This document shows, piece by piece, positions 35,501-46,407 of a stretch of DNA of 64,000 nucleotides. Each line of letters opens with the position of its first letter. Position 1 is the stretch's first letter. Source of the DNA: Lacticigenium naphthae DSM 19658 (GTDB lineage Bacteria; Bacillota; Bacilli; Lactobacillales; Carnobacteriaceae_A); NCBI RefSeq assembly GCF_000425865.1, contig NZ_AUEG01000004.1, forward strand, positions 62,001 to 126,000, written 5' to 3'. The notes beneath the pieces were generated by a model. The model had not been told where the DNA came from and searched no databases. It saw nothing but the letters and a program-made list of their open reading frames with translations. Position numbers and translations under genes: made by a program.

Positions 35501-35659
35501 TATTTATGCTCGTAGTCAAAATGTGGCTACCCCTTCTAAACTTGAAAAAACAAGAAAAACACTGTTACTCTATTTCTGTGCATTGCACATTAGTTTAAGA
35601 GGGGATGCTCGCTTTTTTTATAGTATCCTATCTCCATCTATCGATTATTTTTAAAAAGA

Positions 35660-38600
35660 TCATAGACAGGCGATCTCGGTCGTATCCAACAGAACTAAAT
35701 AAGTTGAACTAACTTTTTTACCTGTTATAGATTCTAATGCCATCCGATACAAATTGAGTTGTCCTTTATATTTATCAAGCATATGCTCTTTAGCTTTATC
35801 TTTGAACCTTTTAACTTGATCAGTTTTATAATCAAATAAAATCAAAGAATCTTCAAATTCAATGTATCCGTCAATAATTCCGTGGATGAGAATATGGTCT
35901 TTCCCATCTTCTTCGCTTTTACCAAATAGTTCATCAGCACCCAGTAACAAAGAAAAGGGGACTTCTCTTTTTACAATAGATGAATATTGAATGATCGTCT
36001 GAGCTAAGTCCGTTTCAAAGAAATCTAAGAGAGTCTGCTGGTCAATACGATCCCCTATTTCTTTGGTAATTAATTGTTTCTTCATCAGTTCATGAATGAG
36101 ATTTACAATTTTTTCTTCGGTAGGTTTACTGTCTAAATTTAAAGACTGTAAAACCAAATGGGTCCCTTGTCCGACTTCTGCACTTGTTGGTACAGATTGT
36201 TCCCGAACGAATCGCGGTTGTGGTAATTCATCTTCGGTATAGCGATGTTGACTGCGCAAGTTACTTAAATCCACTTTTAACATTTTTCCATCTTCCGGTT
36301 CTTCAAAAAGCCGTTTGATTTCAGAAACAGACTGATAACTTGTCGTTCTAGTTGCTTCTTTATATGAGTATCCTGCATTCAGAAGTTTGTTAGCCTCTTT
36401 CATCCAATCTATGGATGTTTGAGTGATATTTACAGGCTCAGATTGGCTTTTAAAAGATTCAAACCATTGTTCACCTGTATAAACCTCTGTTTTTAATGCG
36501 CTCTGGCTCAATAACTGTTCAGAGTAATACTGTACACTAAAGCGAACGGGATAATGGTGGATCACTGGATTTGTCTGAGATTTACTTGATAAAGAATGAG
36601 TTTCATGACGAGCAACACTCATTCCGATCCAGTCCATATAACTTTTCGCATGTAACCGCATCTCTGTTGGTAAAGCCGACCCATAATGAGCCGTAGCTAC
36701 TTTCCATTTGTTTTCAGCCTCTTCTTTATTTTTATAAGATCCGACTAAGAACAGTTTTTGTTCTGCACGAGTTAAAGCAACGTACAATACGCGCATGGCT
36801 TCAGCTATTAATTTCTTCTCTTTTTCTTTTTTTATGGCTACTTCCGCTAAAGTGGCTATTTTTATTCGCTGGTCACTGTCAACAAACGTCATTCCAGCGC
36901 CATATTCTTCATCAAATACATAAGGTTTATTTAGATCTTGGGTATTGAACTGTTTGGTCATATCCATAATAAAAACAACTGGAAATTCTAAGCCTTTACT
37001 CCCGTGGATCGTCATCACTCTTACCGCATTATCATCTTCTGAAAGCAAGGATGGCTCAGCTAAGTCTTTATCTTTTTTCTGCATCTTCTCAATAAAGCGT
37101 ATGAACTGGAATAATCCTTTGAAACTTGTTTTTTCATAATTTTCAGCTTTTTCATAAAGAGCATGTAAATTTGCTACACGCTGTTTTCCCGAAGATAATC
37201 CACTAACGTAATCGATAAAACCAGTCTCATTATACAGAAGCCATATTAAGTTCACCAATTTTAATCTACGCGCTTTCTCTCTCCAACGTTCTAACTGTGT
37301 TAAGAAAAAGGTTGCCTTCTTGGTTAAAGAGTTAAGTGAAATAGTTCCGTCCAGTCCTGTTGGAGGGTGTTTGACGAAAGTAAGCAATGCTTCATAATAA
37401 TCACTCGTTTTATTTGCTATCCGTATAGCTGCTAATTCATTTTCATCTAATCCAACTAATGGTGACCGCAGAACAGCTGCTAAGGGAATATCTTGCCTGG
37501 GGTTATCGATTATTTTTAATAAAGAAAGAATAATAGTGATTTCAGTCGTTTGAAAGTAGTTTTGTGTATCTTTTACAGCTACTGGTAACATGTGCTGAGT
37601 AAAGATTTCTTGAATGGTGATATTGTGTTTTTTGGTTGGGACCAATAAAACAACATCTTTGTATTGGATAGGGCGCGTTTGTTTCAATTTTTTATCATAA
37701 ACCGCGTAACCCATCTCAATCAATTCAGTTATTTTCTGAGCAGTCATTTGTATTTGACCCTCGGCTTTAGAATCGATAGAAAAATCGATTCCGACATCTA
37801 ATCCCTCATCACTATTTAGTTCTGTTTCTTCTTCTTCCTCTTGTTCGGACTCATAAATCAACAGTTCTGTTTCACGATCATCAAAAGACGCGGGGAAATC
37901 TTTACGGCCATTGACTAGTTGAGCTGCTTCATCGTAATCTAATTGACCGAGTTGTTTATTCATCAATTGTGAAAATATAAAGTTAGTGAACTGGATAATC
38001 GATTTATGAGACCGAAAGTTTTCTGCTAAGACGATTCGTTCACCTGACTGGCCATTTTTGTAGTCTTCATATTTCTCTAGAAACAAAGTGGGATCGGCTA
38101 ATCTAAAGGAATAAATGGACTGTTTCACATCCCCCACCATAAATTGATTTCCTGCTTCACTTTCAGATTTAGCCAACCATGAAAGAATAGTTGCTTGTAA
38201 TTTATTAATATCTTGATACTCATCTACCATGACTTCTTTAAATTTTTCCCGATAATATAAAGAAGCTTCACTCGGTAGCCAGTCTCCTTCTTCTTTGTTT
38301 CTTAAGATGGCTAATGTATGGTGCTCGAGGTCATTAAAATCAACAAGCCGTCTTTCTTTTTTGTAAGCTGAAAAATTCACTGTAAATTGTTTAGTGATCT
38401 CGACCAATTTCTCAATTAAAGGATGCAGCGACTGCATAATTTCTTCTTGGCTTTTTGGAGAAAAGGCAAAATATTTATCAAGGAGTTTTTTATTATACAT
38501 ATCCTTTAGTTTATCACGGAAACTTTTCATTTCTTGTGCGACCTCGTACTGTTCTGGTTCTTTTTTCTTATTTGGACTTTTCCAAATTGAAAATTTATAT

Positions 38601-39460
38601 GAACTGGCTATTCCATAAAAAGAGTCCAGATCGTCGCTGTCCAATAATTGTTTCAATTCAGTTAACTGCCCTGAATCTTCTTTGAGAATAGTTAACGATT
38701 TTTCGAGACCAGCTTCGCCTTCGCCTAAAGCTTCAGCATTTTTTGTGTACTCGATCATAGTTGTCAGAATATCGTCCAACTGAGGTTTGAGCATGGCTTG
38801 ATATAATTTTGATTGCGTTAAAGAATCAGTCATTTGGTACATTTCTGCCAAGTTGTCTAACCATTCATTTGGATCGGGATGGGCCCTTGAAAAATTATAT
38901 AAAGAAAATACCAAATCCGTCAATGCATCATCAGTTCTGTCTGATGAAAACATTTCTGCCAAAGAAAGGAATGTTTGGTTTTCTTCTTCGTATAGTTTTT
39001 CTCTTAACTCAAACCACACTTCTTCTTTCATTAACGAAACTTCAACGTCGTCTGCCAACAAACGGAAGACCGGGTCAAAATCGATCAGATAATAAAAACG
39101 GCGTACAACTGCAAGACAGAAAGAATGCAACGTGCTGATATCAGCTTGGTTCAGCAATGTGAGTTGTTGCTGCAATTGTTTTCTTTCTTCCGTTTCGGGT
39201 TCAGAAGAAATTGTTTCCCTCACTGCTTGTTGAACGCGTTCTTTCATTTCTTTTGCTGCATCATTCGTAAATGTAACAACTAATAATTCATCAATATTCG
39301 TTCCTGCTTTGATTTTTTCGATGACTCGTCTCACTAGCACGGTTGTTTTTCCCGAACCAGCCGAGGCAGAGACAAGTAGGTTGTTCCCTTGACGATGGAT
39401 AGCTTCCCATTGTTTATCTGTAAACAGTTCATTCGCCGGTTTCATCGGAATGTGACTCAT
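35660..39460 (-). CDS. addA: ATP-dependent helicase/nuclease subunit A
   Basis: The 1266-residue A subunit (RexA in lactic acid bacteria) of the RecBCD-like enzyme that processes double-strand breaks for recombination. It has a UvrD-type helicase with Walker A SASAGSGKTT (about residues 33-42), VDEYQDIN (Walker B), LAENFRSH and VMTIHGSKGLEFPVV. A RecB-type nuclease lies at the C terminus (HGIIDGYIEFEDSLILFDYKTD, catalytic Asp and Lys). It overlaps addB by 32 bases, as usual. Confidence 0.96.
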   Translation of the reverse strand: MSHIPMKPANELFTDKQWEAIHRQGNNLLVSASAGSGKTTVLVRRVIEKIKAGTNIDELLVVTFTNDAAKEMKERVQQAVRETISSEPETEERKQLQQQLTLLNQADISTLHSFCLAVVRRFYYLIDFDPVFRLLADDVEVSLMKEEVWFELREKLYEEENQTFLSLAEMFSSDRTDDALTDLVFSLYNFSRAHPDPNEWLDNLAEMYQMTDSLTQSKLYQAMLKPQLDDILTTMIEYTKNAEALGEGEAGLEKSLTILKEDSGQLTELKQLLDSDDLDSFYGIASSYKFSIWKSPNKKKEPEQYEVAQEMKSFRDKLKDMYNKKLLDKYFAFSPKSQEEIMQSLHPLIEKLVEITKQFTVNFSAYKKERRLVDFNDLEHHTLAILRNKEEGDWLPSEASLYYREKFKEVMVDEYQDINKLQATILSWLAKSESEAGNQFMVGDVKQSIYSFRLADPTLFLEKYEDYKNGQSGERIVLAENFRSHKSIIQFTNFIFSQLMNKQLGQLDYDEAAQLVNGRKDFPASFDDRETELLIYESEQEEEEETELNSDEGLDVGIDFSIDSKAEGQIQMTAQKITELIEMGYAVYDKKLKQTRPIQYKDVVLLVPTKKHNITIQEIFTQHMLPVAVKDTQNYFQTTEITIILSLLKIIDNPRQDIPLAAVLRSPLVGLDENELAAIRIANKTSDYYEALLTFVKHPPTGLDGTISLNSLTKKATFFLTQLERWREKARRLKLVNLIWLLYNETGFIDYVSGLSSGKQRVANLHALYEKAENYEKTSFKGLFQFIRFIEKMQKKDKDLAEPSLLSEDDNAVRVMTIHGSKGLEFPVVFIMDMTKQFNTQDLNKPYVFDEEYGAGMTFVDSDQRIKIATLAEVAIKKEKEKKLIAEAMRVLYVALTRAEQKLFLVGSYKNKEEAENKWKVATAHYGSALPTEMRLHAKSYMDWIGMSVARHETHSLSSKSQTNPVIHHYPVRFSVQYYSEQLLSQSALKTEVYTGEQWFESFKSQSEPVNITQTSIDWMKEANKLLNAGYSYKEATRTTSYQSVSEIKRLFEEPEDGKMLKVDLSNLRSQHRYTEDELPQPRFVREQSVPTSAEVGQGTHLVLQSLNLDSKPTEEKIVNLIHELMKKQLITKEIGDRIDQQTLLDFFETDLAQTIIQYSSIVKREVPFSLLLGADELFGKSEEDGKDHILIHGIIDGYIEFEDSLILFDYKTDQVKRFKDKAKEHMLDKYKGQLNLYRMALESITGKKVSSTYLVLLDTTEIACL

Positions 39461-42400
39461 GAATGGCCTCCTCCTTTTCTATCTCGGTTTGAATTTTTTC
39501 GAGCAATTGTTTTTTTGAATAGTTTTCAATCGTTCGATACGTATTTTCCGGAAGTAAAACATCAAATTGTGCTACTGCCTTATAAGCTCCACCAACTGAA
39601 GGTGTATATTGTCGTTTCAGCGTGTCTTTAAAAGGAAGCAGGGAGACATCTCCTTCTAAAATATTCTGGCCAGCTTTTTTGATCAGTAAGCGATTATAGG
39701 CTAAGAGTAAAGCTAATTCTTCCTTCGCAAAGAATTTATTCGATCGGAATCGTCCGTCTTTTAATTGCTTGTATTCGTATACCAATGAGCTTTCTGTCGG
39801 GTTAAGTGATACATCCAATTCTTTTAATAACTCTTCGTCTTCGATGATAAATCCAGATAGTTTAAAGTCTTTTAATAACGCTAAGGATGTTTTGTCAGAC
39901 TGGATGTCCTTTTCAGTTAACTTAAGTAACGGATTATGGATGTGGTAATAAAAAGCTCCCGCGGGTTCTGCTGATCGTCCAAATAGTTCGTCAGCATGTT
40001 CAATGGCGGTGTCTAAATACGTAAAAATTTGCATCGACAATCCGTAAAACACATCCGGGTACCCTAATTTTTTTTTGCTTGATTTATAATCTACTACACT
40101 TAGATAGAGTTGGTCATTTAATTCCAGTGAATCAATGCGATCAATTTTTCCTCGTAAGTGTATTTCTTTTTCTTCGGGTAATTTGAATGATAAACTAGGC
40201 AACCCTTTTTGTGCACCTACTTTGCCGAATAGAACTTCTGATTGGCTCGCTTTCATATTCGAACGGTTCGATTGATTCACCAATGCCCCGATAACTTGTT
40301 TAATAGTAAGAAATAATTGTTTGCGTATAAAATTCATTCGATGGGAACTCGTTAAAATATTGTATTTTTCTTTTTCAAATAAACGAGCAAATACATCTCT
40401 GGTGATTACTTCGATTTGAGCAGTACTCAAATTAGGCAGGAGTAGATTCCTTTGTTGTGTTTCCTTGAAAACCAAATCCAATACTTCGTGAAAGAAGCTT
40501 CCGGTCTCTGCAGGAGATAATTCCTGAATGAGTCTTTCTTTTAACTTCAAACCATAAATCAAGAAGTGGCTGAAAGGATCCAAGTAATAAGTTTCTAGTT
40601 GAGACACGGATAAATACAACTGCTTCCCGTATAATTGTTCTGCTAATTGTTTTTTTAAAGAAGTCGGCTGGTTTTTCCAATTCAGACTTTCCAGTAAAGA
40701 GGCAAAATAAGGATCGTCCTCATAGTGTGTGAGATAATATTGATACAGTTGTAACCACACAGGGTGGGGAAGTTCATTTTGTTCGATTCCTTCTCTCATC
40801 TTTCTTAACAATTGATTTAACGTTCCTTTTGGAGTGCCAATAAAAGACAAGAAGTCTTTCTTGTCCTTTTCTTCGAGCCATTCGTTGTTTTTTGCTTCAA
40901 CAGGAATAGAGAAATAATCTTTGATCCGTTGTATATATGGAGACAGTTTGTATGTCTTATTATCTGAATTTTTCATCGGATAAGAAAATACAATGCGGTC
41001 TTTTGCATGCATGAAAGCTTTGTACGCCAAATAAGGTTCGTTAGCCATTCTTTTAGAAGGACTTGATACAAAGTATTGTCCTTCCTCAAACGTTCCTTCT
41101 AACTGGTTTTTATCTTCTTCTGTTAGCAAGGAATCATTGTCGTATGCCATGGGTAGATGCTGATCAGTCATTCCCAAGAAAAATACTATTTTTGAAGGAG
41201 TAGCTTGTTCACTTGAAAAGTCAGTCAAAATTACTTGATCGATGCTAGGTGGAACAATGCTATAAGATGCATTCTCAAAACCGGTGGCTACTATTTTTAA
41301 AAATAAATCACTATCCCAAGTATCCTCCCCTAATATATCAACAAATTCGTCTAATAATTGCACGAAGGTGTCCCACACTTGTTCGTGTTTTCGTGCTCCA
41401 TCCAAATCCCCTTCAGCGATTGCTTCATCACGCCAATAAAGTAATTGTTTATTGATACCGTTCTTTTCTAAAAAACGATACAAAAGGGTGGCTGCTTCTT
41501 CGTTTGTTTGTGCCTTTTTGAGTTTTGTAAAGAATGGGATCAGACGGCTTTGCAAATCAAATCGGATTTCGTTTGCCGTTTCTTCTATTCCCTTCTCACT
41601 ATCTGACTGATTGTCTAAATCATCCAATTCAAAGCGTGTATATTTCCATGGGTTTTTATTTGTCCACTGATTTCCTTCATACCCGTAAGCCAAAACAACG
41701 TTCTCAGTTAAATCGACTTTATCTCTATAGATAGAAATCAATTTATTGATCGAGATCAACCGTTGCTCTTTTGATAATAAAGAAAAATCGGTTTCCCACA
41801 CGGTCGGTATAAACAACTCCGTGCGTAAAAATCGCAGAATATCTGTGTAGCGCCAATTTCTTTTCATAATCTGCATCAATGCATCTAAGAATTCCACGAG
41901 TGGATGCCGTGACATTGTTTCCGCTTGGTCGACAAATACCTCAATTTGATTTTTTTGGAAAACAGGGACGACAATATTCTTGTACTCATCAATGTTCCTG
42001 GTCAATAAACGAATCTCTTTATAGCGGTATCCTTGTGTGGTAAGTTGCCTGATTTGATTCGCTACATGACTGACTTCCGCTTGTTTGTCTTCTGCCTGCC
42101 AGATATCTACGCAATCGACAACAGACCCCTTCTCAGTAGTTATCGGATCGAAAGATGAGCTTTGCATCCAATACTCTTCTAAATTCCTTAAACCGGAACA
42201 ATAAGGCAATGCATCGGTTTTTATTTTCTTGTCAAAAAAAATCGGCGTGCCCTCATTTTTTGCTAACTGATATAAACGAGAATAAGTGAGTCCTACTTCG
42301 TAAAACAAGTCGATCTTTTCGGGTTCTTGTTTACTATAAGGATAGGGCGTGTTTAATGAAATCGTCACGTTTTTTGCTTGTTTCATAAACATGTTCAACA

Positions 42401-43073
42401 ATTCCATTTCTTTTGCTGAAAAAGAATCAAATCCATCAACAAAAATATAGGTTTGACTAAAGTCTTCTTCAGACACTTTTTGAATCAACGCATCGAGGAC
42501 ATCTTCTTTTTCAATATAGTGATCGGAAAGTTGAGTGAGATACAGGGAATAAATCAAGTGAATATCCTGCATTTTTTCAAGATAATCCTTTTTGGCTGCT
42601 AGATTTTGAGTAGGGATCGAGCTAGAGGCTAAATCTTCTGTAGAGATATTGCCTTGACGAAATTCCCTGAATAATTGAACGAGTTTTTCAACAAATCCCT
42701 GATTGTGTGATTCTCCTCTAAAAATAGATAATTGATCTTCATTTTCTGATAAAATCTTTTGAACGAGCATGCTCAAGCCAATGTCCGATAGTTGAGGCGT
42801 GGAATAAAGAGTCGAGTCTTGGAGCAAATACCAAGCTAAGCGACTAAAGCTAAATACTTGTAGCCGGATCATCCCCATGATTTCGCGGTCACTATACAAT
42901 GGATGCTGGTGCAAGTCTTTTAGTACAGCCATTTCCATTTCAAATTTTGCATGGTCTGGGACCAAATAAAACAGTTTTGCCTCCGGTTCGTTTTGTAAAA
43001 TAGTTGCAATGGAATCGATCATTTCTTTTCTCTTGGGAGCAGTGATATTTCCTATAACAAATTGAAGTCCCAT
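39429..43073 (-). CDS. rexB: ATP-dependent nuclease subunit B, RexB type
   Basis: The 1214-residue partner of AddA. Only the C-terminal nuclease motif is intact (LRGKIDRIDSLEL and SVVDYKSSKKK). Two traits mark the lactic acid bacteria RexB type. The N-terminal Walker A site is degenerate (FVIGNITAPKRKEM instead of a G-x4-GKT). The four-cysteine iron-sulphur staple of Bacillus AddB is missing, since the C-terminal YTPSVGGAYKAVAQFD has no cysteines where Bacillus has them. It is the first gene of the addBA pair. Confidence 0.93.
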   Translation of the reverse strand: MGLQFVIGNITAPKRKEMIDSIATILQNEPEAKLFYLVPDHAKFEMEMAVLKDLHQHPLYSDREIMGMIRLQVFSFSRLAWYLLQDSTLYSTPQLSDIGLSMLVQKILSENEDQLSIFRGESHNQGFVEKLVQLFREFRQGNISTEDLASSSIPTQNLAAKKDYLEKMQDIHLIYSLYLTQLSDHYIEKEDVLDALIQKVSEEDFSQTYIFVDGFDSFSAKEMELLNMFMKQAKNVTISLNTPYPYSKQEPEKIDLFYEVGLTYSRLYQLAKNEGTPIFFDKKIKTDALPYCSGLRNLEEYWMQSSSFDPITTEKGSVVDCVDIWQAEDKQAEVSHVANQIRQLTTQGYRYKEIRLLTRNIDEYKNIVVPVFQKNQIEVFVDQAETMSRHPLVEFLDALMQIMKRNWRYTDILRFLRTELFIPTVWETDFSLLSKEQRLISINKLISIYRDKVDLTENVVLAYGYEGNQWTNKNPWKYTRFELDDLDNQSDSEKGIEETANEIRFDLQSRLIPFFTKLKKAQTNEEAATLLYRFLEKNGINKQLLYWRDEAIAEGDLDGARKHEQVWDTFVQLLDEFVDILGEDTWDSDLFLKIVATGFENASYSIVPPSIDQVILTDFSSEQATPSKIVFFLGMTDQHLPMAYDNDSLLTEEDKNQLEGTFEEGQYFVSSPSKRMANEPYLAYKAFMHAKDRIVFSYPMKNSDNKTYKLSPYIQRIKDYFSIPVEAKNNEWLEEKDKKDFLSFIGTPKGTLNQLLRKMREGIEQNELPHPVWLQLYQYYLTHYEDDPYFASLLESLNWKNQPTSLKKQLAEQLYGKQLYLSVSQLETYYLDPFSHFLIYGLKLKERLIQELSPAETGSFFHEVLDLVFKETQQRNLLLPNLSTAQIEVITRDVFARLFEKEKYNILTSSHRMNFIRKQLFLTIKQVIGALVNQSNRSNMKASQSEVLFGKVGAQKGLPSLSFKLPEEKEIHLRGKIDRIDSLELNDQLYLSVVDYKSSKKKLGYPDVFYGLSMQIFTYLDTAIEHADELFGRSAEPAGAFYYHIHNPLLKLTEKDIQSDKTSLALLKDFKLSGFIIEDEELLKELDVSLNPTESSLVYEYKQLKDGRFRSNKFFAKEELALLLAYNRLLIKKAGQNILEGDVSLLPFKDTLKRQYTPSVGGAYKAVAQFDVLLPENTYRTIENYSKKQLLEKIQTEIEKEEAIHESHSDETGE

Positions 43074-43176
43074 TCTTACTCCTCCATTCTTTTATGTAAC
43101 AAAACCCAGGAATCATACCCAGGCCTTGTATTGAATTACTCTATCTAAAACCTATGTGTTTTTTTTAGTCGGCCAT

Positions 43177-44415
43177 TTATTTTTGTTGAGTGCCCAATTT
43201 CGCGATTTCAATAATTACATCCGTTGCTGCTTCCATGCTTTCCAACGCTACAAATTCATAGCGTCCATGGAAATTTTCTCCCCCAGCAAATAAATTAGGT
43301 GTAGGTAAGCCCATAAATGAAATTTTAGAGCCATCTGTACCGCCTCTGATTGGTTTGATATTCGGTATGATACCTAAATTTTCCATAGCTTTTTGGGCCA
43401 ATTCAACTGGACGCATATCTTTTTCTATGATCTCGCGCATATTGTAATATTGATCTTTCAGCATGACTTCTACACGTTTTTCATCGTAACCTGCATTCAT
43501 TTTTTCTGCAATTTCGAAAAATAGATTTTTCCGTTTTTCAAATAACTCTTTGTCGTGATCTCGAACAATATAATTTAAGTGAGCTTCTTCAACCGTCCCT
43601 TTCATGTCTATCAAATGAAAGAATCCTTCTCTTTTTTCGGTTTTTTCGGGAACTTCCTCTTGAGGTAAGTGTTGATCAAATTGGAGAGCAAGCTTATTTG
43701 CATTCACCAGTGTGTCTTTTGCTGTACCGGGATGAACATTTTTCCCTTTGAATCTTACGCGTGCTGAAGCTGCATTAAAACTTTCGTATTCTAATTCGCC
43801 GACAGGTCCGCCATCCAAGGTATAAGCAAAGTCCGCTCCGAAATGGTCCACGTCAAATAAATCGGCACCTACACCAATTTCTTCGTCGGGTCCAAAGGCG
43901 ACCCTGATTTTTCCATGCTTCTCATCTGGATGAGTCAATAAGTAATCCAATGCCGTTATGATTTCAGCTATCCCTGATTTGTCATCGGATCCTAGCAAGG
44001 TTGTTCCGTCGGTAGTGATCAACGTTTTTCCATGATAATTTTTTAAATTTGGAAAATCGTCCGGTGATAAGATAATATTTTCTTCTTCATTTAATACGAT
44101 AGCCGTGCCATCATAATTTTCAATTATCTGAGGACGGACATTTTCTGCATTAAAGTCAGCCGTGTCCATATGGGCAATGAACCCGATTACCGGTGTCTGT
44201 TCTTCCCCGGTAGACGCTGGCAAAGTCGCTGTTACAAATCCATTGTTTGTATCGTAATCAATTTGTTCCAGACCTAATTGCATCAGTTCTTCCATCAGTA
44301 GTTTTGCAAATTCTACTTGAGTTTGTGTGGAAGGTACCGTTTGGCTTGTTTCATCTGAACGCGTTTCAAATTTCACATAGCGAGTAAATCGGTTTAATAA
44401 TTCTTCATATTTCAT
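43177..44415 (-). CDS. pepT: Peptidase T (tripeptide aminopeptidase)
   Basis: A 412-residue cytoplasmic zinc aminopeptidase of family M20 that releases the N-terminal residue from tripeptides. Metal and catalytic motifs are visible: [11 protein letters not shown] (His, catalytic Asp), [11 protein letters not shown] (bridging Asp) and [11 protein letters not shown] (catalytic Glu). [15 protein letters not shown] near the C terminus is typical of PepT. It stands alone between addB and the nif3-like gene on the same strand. Confidence 0.95.
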   Translation of the reverse strand: MKYEELLNRFTRYVKFETRSDETSQTVPSTQTQVEFAKLLMEELMQLGLEQIDYDTNNGFVTATLPASTGEEQTPVIGFIAHMDTADFNAENVRPQIIENYDGTAIVLNEEENIILSPDDFPNLKNYHGKTLITTDGTTLLGSDDKSGIAEIITALDYLLTHPDEKHGKIRVAFGPDEEIGVGADLFDVDHFGADFAYTLDGGPVGELEYESFNAASARVRFKGKNVHPGTAKDTLVNANKLALQFDQHLPQEEVPEKTEKREGFFHLIDMKGTVEEAHLNYIVRDHDKELFEKRKNLFFEIAEKMNAGYDEKRVEVMLKDQYYNMREIIEKDMRPVELAQKAMENLGIIPNIKPIRGGTDGSKISFMGLPTPNLFAGGENFHGRYEFVALESMEAATDVIIEIAKLGTQQK

Positions 44416-44478
44416 AGCAGTAACGTCTATGCTTAGGAACTAAGCACAACGTTTTCACATCCCTTCAGTAAATAGTTT

Positions 44479-45609
44479 TTATTTTTTTAGTATGAATTTA
44501 AATGGATCTGTATTTAATTGAGAAGAAATGACCTCTAATTCCCACTTTTCTTCCATTGCCCATTGCTGAAATTTTTCTGTCAATGGAGCTTTCGCCAAAC
44601 TTTCAATGTGGTGCCCTGGATCAATGACGGATAAATTAGCTGCCTGCATATCGTGAGCGGTATGATAATAAACGTCTCCTGTTATAAATACGTCAGCATT
44701 TTTTTCTACAGCTTTTTGATAGAATTTCCCTCCATCACCGCCTAGTATAGCAATGCGCTGAATTTGTCTAGTCGGTTCATAATTGACAATGCGCACACCT
44801 TCAACCTGAAAGACTTGTTGTAAGTTGTCAACAAATTTTTCAAATGATACGGGATTTTTCAAGTTGCCGATTCTGCCTAGGCCAAAATGTTTTTGATAGT
44901 GGTCAATAGAGTACAGGTCAAATACAGGTTCCTCATATGGATGGACCTCTTTGATCGTTTGGATAGCTAGTTCAGTCAGTGATTGTGGAAGCAGAAATTC
45001 GATTTTTTCTTCTTCTATTTGTTCTGGCTGATTACTTTTGCCTATAGCTGGATCAGCTTTTTCCGTCGGTGTAAATCTTCCCAATCCTTTTAGGGAGTAG
45101 GAAACATTTTTATACTCCCCAATTTCCCCCACGCCAACACGGTGAAGAGCTTTGCGCATTTTCTCGGAATCGTTGAGCGGAGTGAAAATAGCTAATTTTT
45201 TATACTTTTCGGCGTATGTTTCTGCTAAGATTTCTGTATCTTCTAATTCCAGCAAATCACTCAACAGATCATTCATTCCTCCTATTGCCACATCAAAATT
45301 CGTGTGTGCAGAATAGACAGAAATATTGTGTTGAATAAGCTTTCTGTACATACGTGTTTGTGGATCTTCAGTGGTCAATGTTTTAACTGATCTAAATATA
45401 GGGGGATGATGAGAAAAGATGAATTGAACATGTTGATCGATTGCTTCTTGGACTGTTTCAGGCCGCACGTCTAGCGTCACCATCATTTTATCGATAACTT
45501 GTTCTGCAGACCCAATAGCTAATCCAATCGGGTCTCCGTCCATTGCTAACTTTTTAGGGGCAAACTGTTCAAATTTTGTTATAAAATCACCCACAGTTAA
45601 TTTTGGCAA
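44479..45609 (-). CDS. Nif3-like dinuclear metal centre protein (YqfO type)
   Basis: A 376-residue Nif3/YqfO-family protein. The N-terminal and C-terminal parts carry the metal-binding histidines (FSHHPPIF and GDVYYHTAHDMQ followed by DPGHHIES). The insert in the middle (about residues 130-240) is the extra PII-like domain of longer members. Annotated in many genomes as GTP cyclohydrolase I type 2, although the true role is not settled. The start overlaps the trmK stop by 13 bases, the usual pairing with TrmK. Confidence 0.92.
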   Translation of the reverse strand: MPKLTVGDFITKFEQFAPKKLAMDGDPIGLAIGSAEQVIDKMMVTLDVRPETVQEAIDQHVQFIFSHHPPIFRSVKTLTTEDPQTRMYRKLIQHNISVYSAHTNFDVAIGGMNDLLSDLLELEDTEILAETYAEKYKKLAIFTPLNDSEKMRKALHRVGVGEIGEYKNVSYSLKGLGRFTPTEKADPAIGKSNQPEQIEEEKIEFLLPQSLTELAIQTIKEVHPYEEPVFDLYSIDHYQKHFGLGRIGNLKNPVSFEKFVDNLQQVFQVEGVRIVNYEPTRQIQRIAILGGDGGKFYQKAVEKNADVFITGDVYYHTAHDMQAANLSVIDPGHHIESLAKAPLTEKFQQWAMEEKWELEVISSQLNTDPFKFILKK

Positions 45610-46313
45610 GTTAAAACCTCCTTGATTTCTGCGATGTCACGTTCTACTTCTTCGATTTTTGAACTGTCTGGAATAGAAGCTTTTTTCAATTGCTGAGAAA
45701 CGAACTGCAACTTTTCAATCTCTTGTTTCCATTTCTTTTGAAATAAAGAGGAACAGTCTTTACGAAGGAATACTCCATATTTCATATCCCGTTCTGAATA
45801 GTCTGGTGTCGGTCTATCCGGTTTTTTCTCCGCTACAATAAATTCGTACAGCTTAGCATTCTCTTCTACTATTGCTTCAGACACTATAGAATAACCCTGT
45901 CTGACTAGCCATCTGCGCACAAGTTGTTCGCCTACATTCGGTTGTAAAATCAACCGTTCAGTGCCATTCAAGCGATCGTCTTTGACTCCTCTGTCTAAAA
46001 TGTCACGTATCAGGCCACCGCCCATCCCACAAATACTTACCGCAGAAATATGGTCTGTTTGCTTGATTACTTCCAGGCCATCACCTAAACGGATATCTAT
46101 TGCCCCAAGTAATTGTCTTTTTTCTACCTCTTTATGCGCATGTTCATAGGGTCCTTTGACCACTTCACCGGCAATAGCTTTTTGTACATGTCCGATTTGG
46201 ACTAAATTGATGGGTAAATATGCATGATCTGAGCCGATATCAGCCAGTATCGCCCCTTTTGGAACGTATTCTCCAGCTTTTTTTAGTCTCTTTGATAAAG
46301 TGACGCTCTCCAT
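45597..46313 (-). CDS. trmK: tRNA (adenine(22)-N1)-methyltransferase
   Basis: A 238-residue SAM-dependent methyltransferase of the TrmK family that modifies A22 in tRNA. The SAM-binding motif is seen as LADIGSDHAYLPI near residues 24-36, and ICGMGGGLIRDIL further on holds the conserved glycine-rich block. Near the C terminus a helical region is typical of the family. It is followed directly by the nif3-like gene, as in Bacillus and relatives. Confidence 0.93.
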   Translation of the reverse strand: MESVTLSKRLKKAGEYVPKGAILADIGSDHAYLPINLVQIGHVQKAIAGEVVKGPYEHAHKEVEKRQLLGAIDIRLGDGLEVIKQTDHISAVSICGMGGGLIRDILDRGVKDDRLNGTERLILQPNVGEQLVRRWLVRQGYSIVSEAIVEENAKLYEFIVAEKKPDRPTPDYSERDMKYGVFLRKDCSSLFQKKWKQEIEKLQFVSQQLKKASIPDSSKIEEVERDIAEIKEVLTCQN

Positions 46314-46350
46314 GTACCTTAACTCCTTTTGTAATTATTCTGTCCAGTAG

Positions 46351-46393
46351 AAAAAAAGCTTGCAAAAGAAACTAATTCGTTTCCTTGCAAGCT
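46351..46393 (-). terminator. Terminator of rplY/ctc
   Basis: AGCTTGCAA (46357-46365) and GTTTC/GAAAC pairs form a long stem with TTGCAAGCT (46385-46393). On the minus strand it ends in seven T. Confidence 0.85.
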
Positions 46394-46407
46394 AAATTTT
46401 TCACTGC

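Noticed and set aside
35530-35607. Long imperfect inverted repeat (CCCCTTCTAAACT with AGTTTAAGAGGGG) after addA
   Set aside because: Only about 11 of 13 pairs over a very long loop; it may be chance, and the clear terminator at 35464-35500 already explains the gene end.
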